The notes under the pieces were generated by a model that saw only the letters and a list, made by a program, of their open reading frames with translations, was not told the origin of the DNA and made no database searches. DNA of 64,000 bases from a bacterium (GTDB taxonomy: Bacteria; Cyanobacteriota; Vampirovibrionia; Obscuribacterales; Obscuribacteraceae): contig JAGOSY010000005.1 of NCBI GenBank assembly GCA_018062085.1, positions 186,001 to 250,000 on the forward strand, written 5' to 3'. The translations under genes were made by a program, and so were the position numbers. Positions 60,031 through 64,000 of the stretch are shown piece by piece (within the stretch, counting starts at the first letter, position 1; every line of letters starts with the position of its first letter).

Positions 60031-62736
60031 ATGGAACTAGTCTTTGCCCACAACAATATGGATTTCGATTCTTTGTCGGCGCAGTTTGCACTGACAAAGC
60101 TCTATCCGACTTGCAAGATGGTTTTGGGCTATCCACTGACTGGTAATTTGCGCAGCTTTATTAGTTTGAACCGCGGCTATTTGCCCATTGTCGAAATTAA
60201 GTATGTCGATCTTTCAAAGGTGACGCGCTTCTTTCTCGTTGACTGTCAGCATTTTGAGCGCCTCGATAGCGGCGTGCGCAAGTTGATGGCGGAGACTGTT
60301 GATAGCAAGACCGACACTGATCTGATTCAGCTCTCCCGTCCCCTGACAATTTTTGATCATCACGAAAGAGACAAAAATAGCCTCATATCTCTAGCTACTG
60401 AAGACTCGCAAGTTGAAGTTGTCGGTGCTGCCACCACAATTTTGGCGGAGCAAATTCGCAAGAAAAAAATTGCCTTGTCGCAGTTTGATGCCACGGTTCT
60501 AGCAATCGGTATATTTGAAGACACAGGCTGTTTAACCTATGCCGGAACGACATCTCGTGATGCGGAGTGCGTTGCCTTCCTGATTCAGCAGGGTGCTGAT
60601 TTGTCGGTGGTGCGCGAATATATTCGACCCAAGATTGAACAAGAGCAAGTGGCATTGCTTGAGGAATTGTTGAGAGCGGCTCAGGTTGTAAATGTCCAAG
60701 GTCACAAATTCGTGGTGGCAACGGCCCATGTACCAAAGTATGTTGAAGAATTAGCCTCGCTAACTAGACAACTACTTGATCTCGAAGCCGTTGATGGTGC
60801 CTTCACTGTTGTGCATATGAAAGATCGGGTGCACATAGTTGGCCGCGCCGATCCCCGCATCATGAGCGTTAAGCCGATAGTGCAAGCCTTTGGCGGAGAC
60901 GGTCATCCTGGTGCTGGTTCAGCTGTGGTCAAAGGCGGAAATGTTCGAGAGATTGCTGAGCGTATCAAGACAATTTTGCAAGAACAGACGCCACCACAAC
61001 CAGTGGCGCGTGATTTGATGGTGAGCCCGGTGCGCACAATTAAATCAAGTGTCTCGATGGATGAAGCAGGCCGTATGATGCTGCGCTATGGACTGGATGG
61101 TCTCCTGGTGGCTGAAGGCGAGGAAGTGGTGGGCGTGGTTTCGCGCCGTGATATTGATCAATCGAGTCATCATAAATTGGGTCATGCAAAAGTTTCTGGA
61201 TTCATGAGTAAACCAGTGATTTGCGTCTCTGAAGACACTCCCTTGAGCAAAATTCAAGAACTTATGGTGGCTGAAGACATTGGCAGGCTCCCGGTTCTTG
61301 ATCAAGACAAGAAATTGATTGGCCTTGTCTCGCGCCGCGATGTGCTCAATAGTTTGTTTGGTGCGCAGTACGCTCGGCAAGAAGATGTTGCCGCTCAGCG
61401 GGGCTCTTCTGTCGGCGCTGAAGCTCTCTCGGACTCGCTCTCTAAATCAAATCGGGCGGGCACAAGTCTCTCTGATAAGTTGGCTCAGGTCGACAGTGAT
61501 ACTGCTTGGCTCTGTCGAACCATCGGTGAAACTGCTCAAGAGCTAGGCATGTCGGCCTACGCTGTGGGTGGCTTCGTGCGCGATCTCTTGCTCAATTTAC
61601 CTAACTTTGATCTTGACTATGTCATTGAGGGTTCAGCTCAGAAGCTTGCTCATAGACTGCTTGAGCTTTATCCCAACAAATTGGAGATGGCAGCCACTCA
61701 TGATCGTTTTCAAACTGCCACACTAGTTTATCGCTCTGAAAACGCCGTCGAGCGCGAAGTTGATTTATCCACTGCCCGCACTGAATTCTATGAGTTTCCT
61801 GCTGCCCTGCCTGAGGTAGAGGCCTCGATGTTGGAGCAAGATTTGCTTAGACGCGACTTCACCATCAATGCCCTGGCTGTTTGTGTTAATCCTAATCGCT
61901 TTGGCAATTTGACCGATCACTTTAACGGCCTGCAAGATCTTGAACGCAAAATTGTGCGCATACTTCATCCCTTTAGTTTTATCGAGGATCCAACCCGCAT
62001 GGTTCGTGCTGCACGCTTTGCTGGTCGCCTTGGTTTTCATCTTGATGCCAAAACAAAAGAGCAAGCTAGGCGTGCCAGTCAAATGGGAATATTTGATGAC
62101 CTCGGTGGAGTGCGCATCAAAGCTGAATTGAAGATGATATTAGAGTCTCCCCATCGTCTGCGCGCCCTTAACTTATTGGCTGAGCAGAGTGGCAATCTCT
62201 GCTATCTAGATTCGCGCCTCGAATATGGCGACGGTGTGCGCAAAACCATTAGACGGGCCGAACGCTTGCTTAGCCGTTATAGCGTCGATGAGCCTTGGGT
62301 GGTTTACTTAGGCGCACTACTTTCGGAGTTGCCACCAGAACGTGTTTCTGGTGTGCTAGAGCGTTTAATGCTCACTAATCATCAAAAAGAAGTGATTGAA
62401 AGTGGTCTTGAATTGCATCGCTTTATGCCTTCGAGCATTGGCGAAATGAAACGTTCCGAACTCTATGACATGATGCACGGAAGGGCTCGTGAAGCTCTCG
62501 CCATTGCTGCGGCAGCTGGAGAAGTCGGTACTGATTTGCGGCGTTCGATTAAGCTCTATTTGGAAGAATTGGCTGATACCAAACTCGATATCACTGGTGC
62601 TGATTTGATTGCTAGTGGTTTCAAGCCCGGCCCAAAAATTGGTGAAGCCTTGAAGCACGTAATGGCCGAGCGCCTCGATGGCCAAGTGAGGGGCCGCGAG
62701 CAAGAATTGCAAGTAGCTCTTAGCTATATTAAATAG
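60031..62736 (+). CDS. cca: CCA/A-adding tRNA nucleotidyltransferase with DHH and CBS domains
   Basis: The 901-residue protein has a DHH phosphoesterase domain (residues 1-170: NNMDFDSLSAQFAL, DCQHFERL, IFDHHERD), DHHA1 (GGDGHPGAGSA near residue 290), two CBS domains (about 330-450: ARDLMVSPVRTIKSS, VSGFMSKPVICVSED), and a poly(A)-polymerase/CCA nucleotidyltransferase domain with YAVGGFVRDLLL, NFDLDYVIEG, RRDFTINALAV and EDPTRMVRAARFAGRLGF. This large architecture is known from A-adding enzymes of Aquifex, Deinococcus and cyanobacteria. It may add only A or the entire CCA to tRNA 3' ends. It precedes an alpha/beta hydrolase by ten bases. Confidence 0.94.
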   Translation: MELVFAHNNMDFDSLSAQFALTKLYPTCKMVLGYPLTGNLRSFISLNRGYLPIVEIKYVDLSKVTRFFLVDCQHFERLDSGVRKLMAETVDSKTDTDLIQLSRPLTIFDHHERDKNSLISLATEDSQVEVVGAATTILAEQIRKKKIALSQFDATVLAIGIFEDTGCLTYAGTTSRDAECVAFLIQQGADLSVVREYIRPKIEQEQVALLEELLRAAQVVNVQGHKFVVATAHVPKYVEELASLTRQLLDLEAVDGAFTVVHMKDRVHIVGRADPRIMSVKPIVQAFGGDGHPGAGSAVVKGGNVREIAERIKTILQEQTPPQPVARDLMVSPVRTIKSSVSMDEAGRMMLRYGLDGLLVAEGEEVVGVVSRRDIDQSSHHKLGHAKVSGFMSKPVICVSEDTPLSKIQELMVAEDIGRLPVLDQDKKLIGLVSRRDVLNSLFGAQYARQEDVAAQRGSSVGAEALSDSLSKSNRAGTSLSDKLAQVDSDTAWLCRTIGETAQELGMSAYAVGGFVRDLLLNLPNFDLDYVIEGSAQKLAHRLLELYPNKLEMAATHDRFQTATLVYRSENAVEREVDLSTARTEFYEFPAALPEVEASMLEQDLLRRDFTINALAVCVNPNRFGNLTDHFNGLQDLERKIVRILHPFSFIEDPTRMVRAARFAGRLGFHLDAKTKEQARRASQMGIFDDLGGVRIKAELKMILESPHRLRALNLLAEQSGNLCYLDSRLEYGDGVRKTIRRAERLLSRYSVDEPWVVYLGALLSELPPERVSGVLERLMLTNHQKEVIESGLELHRFMPSSIGEMKRSELYDMMHGRAREALAIAAAAGEVGTDLRRSIKLYLEELADTKLDITGADLIASGFKPGPKIGEALKHVMAERLDGQVRGREQELQVALSYIK

Positions 62737-62746
62737 CCGGAGCTAT

Positions 62747-63613
62747 ATGCATTACGATTCAAAGATAATTGAAGTCAATGACATTTCCATAAATGTTGTG
62801 GTGGCCGGAGAGGGGCCGCCGGTGATTTTTCTTCACGGTTTTCCTGACTCGTTGCACCTCTGGGACGAAGTGCTACCTCTCTTTGTCGCGGCTGGCCATC
62901 AAGTAATTGCCTATGATCAAAGAGGATTTGGTCTCTCTGATGCACCTTCCGCCGAAAGTGCATACAAAGTAGATGCCATTATTGACGATGCCATTGGCGT
63001 TTTGAGCGCGCTAGATATAAGCGAGAAAGTGATTGTCGTTGGTCACGATTGGGGCTCTGTTATTGGCTGGCTCTTTGCTATTCGTCACCCGGAGCTTGTG
63101 GAGCGCCTGGTGGCAATTTCAGTCGGTCATCCTACTTCTTACCGAAACTCTGGATTGGCACAAAAAATCAAAGGCTGGTACATTTGGATGTTTCTTTGTC
63201 GTGGTCTTGGTGAGTTTCTAATAAGCAGAGATAATTTTCGCTCTTTTCGAAAAATGGGTTCCCGGCGTCCGCTGCCAGGCGATAGGGAAAACACAGATCG
63301 TCGAGTGCGCGATCTCAGCCGCCCCGGCCGTTTGACAGCTGGTCTTAACTGGTATCGTGCCAATGCCCGTGATTTGTTTCTGTCTAAAACTGGTAATTGC
63401 ACAGTACCTACTCTGGGCATTTACGGCCCAGATATAGCCTTAACTGCGGAGCAGATGATCAACAGTAAAAAGTATGTTGACGCCCCCTGGCGATACGTAG
63501 AAATGACCGACTGCACTCATTGGATACCGCTAGACAAGCCAAAAGAGCTAGCGGAAGTTATTTTAGATTGGTTGGGTGGGGCTCAGGGTGGTAAGGAACA
63601 AAAGGTCTCTTAA
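62747..63613 (+). CDS. Alpha/beta hydrolase (epoxide-hydrolase-like)
   Basis: The 288-residue protein has VIFLHGFPDSLHLWDEVLPL with the oxyanion HGFPDS, AYDQRGFGLSDAP, the Asp nucleophile in VVGHDWGSVIGW, Asp in IYGPDIALTAEQM and His in DCTHWIPLDKPKEL. Asp at the nucleophile position points to epoxide hydrolases or dehalogenases rather than esterases. The substrate is not evident. It starts ten bases after the CCA-adding enzyme, so co-transcription is likely without an obvious functional link. Confidence 0.9.
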   Translation: MHYDSKIIEVNDISINVVVAGEGPPVIFLHGFPDSLHLWDEVLPLFVAAGHQVIAYDQRGFGLSDAPSAESAYKVDAIIDDAIGVLSALDISEKVIVVGHDWGSVIGWLFAIRHPELVERLVAISVGHPTSYRNSGLAQKIKGWYIWMFLCRGLGEFLISRDNFRSFRKMGSRRPLPGDRENTDRRVRDLSRPGRLTAGLNWYRANARDLFLSKTGNCTVPTLGIYGPDIALTAEQMINSKKYVDAPWRYVEMTDCTHWIPLDKPKELAEVILDWLGGAQGGKEQKVS

Positions 63614-63616
63614 TTG

Positions 63617-64000
63617 ATGAATTTGAAAAGACGCTTACTCGTTCCGGCGGTAGCTCTACTCTCAATTTTGGGTCTCCAGGGATGCGGTTTGAATCCGCTG
63701 TCGCCAGCTTTCGACAGTGCTTTGAAGAATAGTGATTCTGCGCCCGTTGCGGAATTCAAACCCGGACGTTGGGCATTCATTTTTGAACCAGGGCCAGAAG
63801 CAAATAGGAAGGAAGAGACTGTCAAGAAGATTGATAGATTTTGGGCTGATTTCAAGGCGAATAAAGATAAGCTGGTTTGGAATTCGGATCCTAAAATTGA
63901 TAGGTCTTTCGCCACCGATTGGTTTAGCCGCCACGTCCATAGCTTTGATCCCAGACTCGAATGGGAGGCCGGTGGTAACAAAAATGGCGGTAGCGATCTT
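63617..64000 (+). CDS. Lipoprotein, partial (runs off window)
   Basis: The ORF starts with MNLKRRLLVPAVALLSILGL followed by QGC, a good lipobox with basic n-region and Cys23. The 105 mature residues seen are charged with several Trp (KPGRWAFIFEPGPEANRKEE, FWADFKANKDKLVWN) and end at the window edge. No family recognised. It begins four bases after the alpha/beta hydrolase stop. Confidence 0.7.
   Translation, partial: MNLKRRLLVPAVALLSILGLQGCGLNPLSPAFDSALKNSDSAPVAEFKPGRWAFIFEPGPEANRKEETVKKIDRFWADFKANKDKLVWNSDPKIDRSFATDWFSRHVHSFDPRLEWEAGGNKNGGSDL

Noticed and set aside
1..64000. tRNA, rRNA, CRISPR arrays, intact insertion sequences, prophage
   Set aside because: I looked for T-loop motifs, regularly spaced repeats, and transposase or phage structural genes with terminal repeats, and found none that hold up.

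Overview
The window looks like one contig of a free-living, Gram-negative-type bacterium of moderate GC content. My tentative placement is the non-photosynthetic cyanobacterial relatives (Obscuribacterales / Vampirovibrionia). The hints are a TPR-DUF4388-GGDEF-like signalling protein, a small MshEN-type protein, a DHH-CBS CCA-adding enzyme, many degenerate two-component proteins and a bacterial kynurenine gene cluster. No rRNA, tRNA or single-copy phylogenetic marker settles it, so treat the lineage as inference. I saw no prophage, CRISPR array or intact insertion sequence.

Layout. 0-5 kb: the end of a Ser/Thr kinase, membrane and TadE-like proteins, a small cassette of a HEPN-like gene overlapping a DUF4240 gene, and a decayed secreted-protein gene. 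5-11 kb: YbaK-type deacylase, a large DUF4388/GGDEF-like protein divergent from a PAS histidine kinase that lacks its phospho-acceptor His, and a TPR protein ending in a heavy-metal-associated-like domain. 11.3-16.9 kb: kynurenine cluster (3-hydroxyanthranilate dioxygenase, ACMS decarboxylase, kynureninase, kynurenine monooxygenase) followed by a rhomboid protease. 17-19.4 kb: dienelactone hydrolase, then serS preceded by a promoter, a 29-codon serine-rich leader ORF and an intrinsic terminator, which together look like a transcription attenuator. 19.4-27.4 kb: small secreted and membrane proteins, YceI, a lysine-rich microprotein, a receiver / histidine kinase / OmpR regulator operon and a sorbosone-dehydrogenase-like pseudogene. 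27.5-33.5 kb: a Nudix hydrolase and a compact molybdopterin operon (moaD, moaE, moaA, moaC-mogA fusion, moeA) ending in a dienelactone hydrolase with an NTF2-like tail.

33.6-38.2 kb: S9 peptidase, thioredoxin-like 2Fe-2S ferredoxin, degenerate GGDEF protein, and a protein that joins IS1595/ISXO2-transposase-like ends to a DprA-type winged helix. A perfect 52-bp palindrome lies just upstream of that protein. 38.3-50.3 kb: full-length 5-oxoprolinase-type hydantoinase, TPR protein, Ada, a catalytically dead-looking histidine kinase, an MshEN-type protein, a SAM methyltransferase behind a palindromic site, and a duplicated YcxB-like membrane protein. 50.3-55.3 kb: the C5 tetrapyrrole operon hemA-hemC-hemD-hemB plus one coupled unknown gene. 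55.6-64 kb: BtuF-like binding protein, P-loop NTPase, flotillin/NfeD pair, CCA-adding enzyme, alpha/beta hydrolase and the start of a lipoprotein.

The signals most worth following are the serS attenuator, the transposase-DprA chimera, and the palindrome ACCGATATCGGT. That palindrome recurs between 34 and 56 kb, both between genes and inside unrelated genes, usually with a T tract before it.
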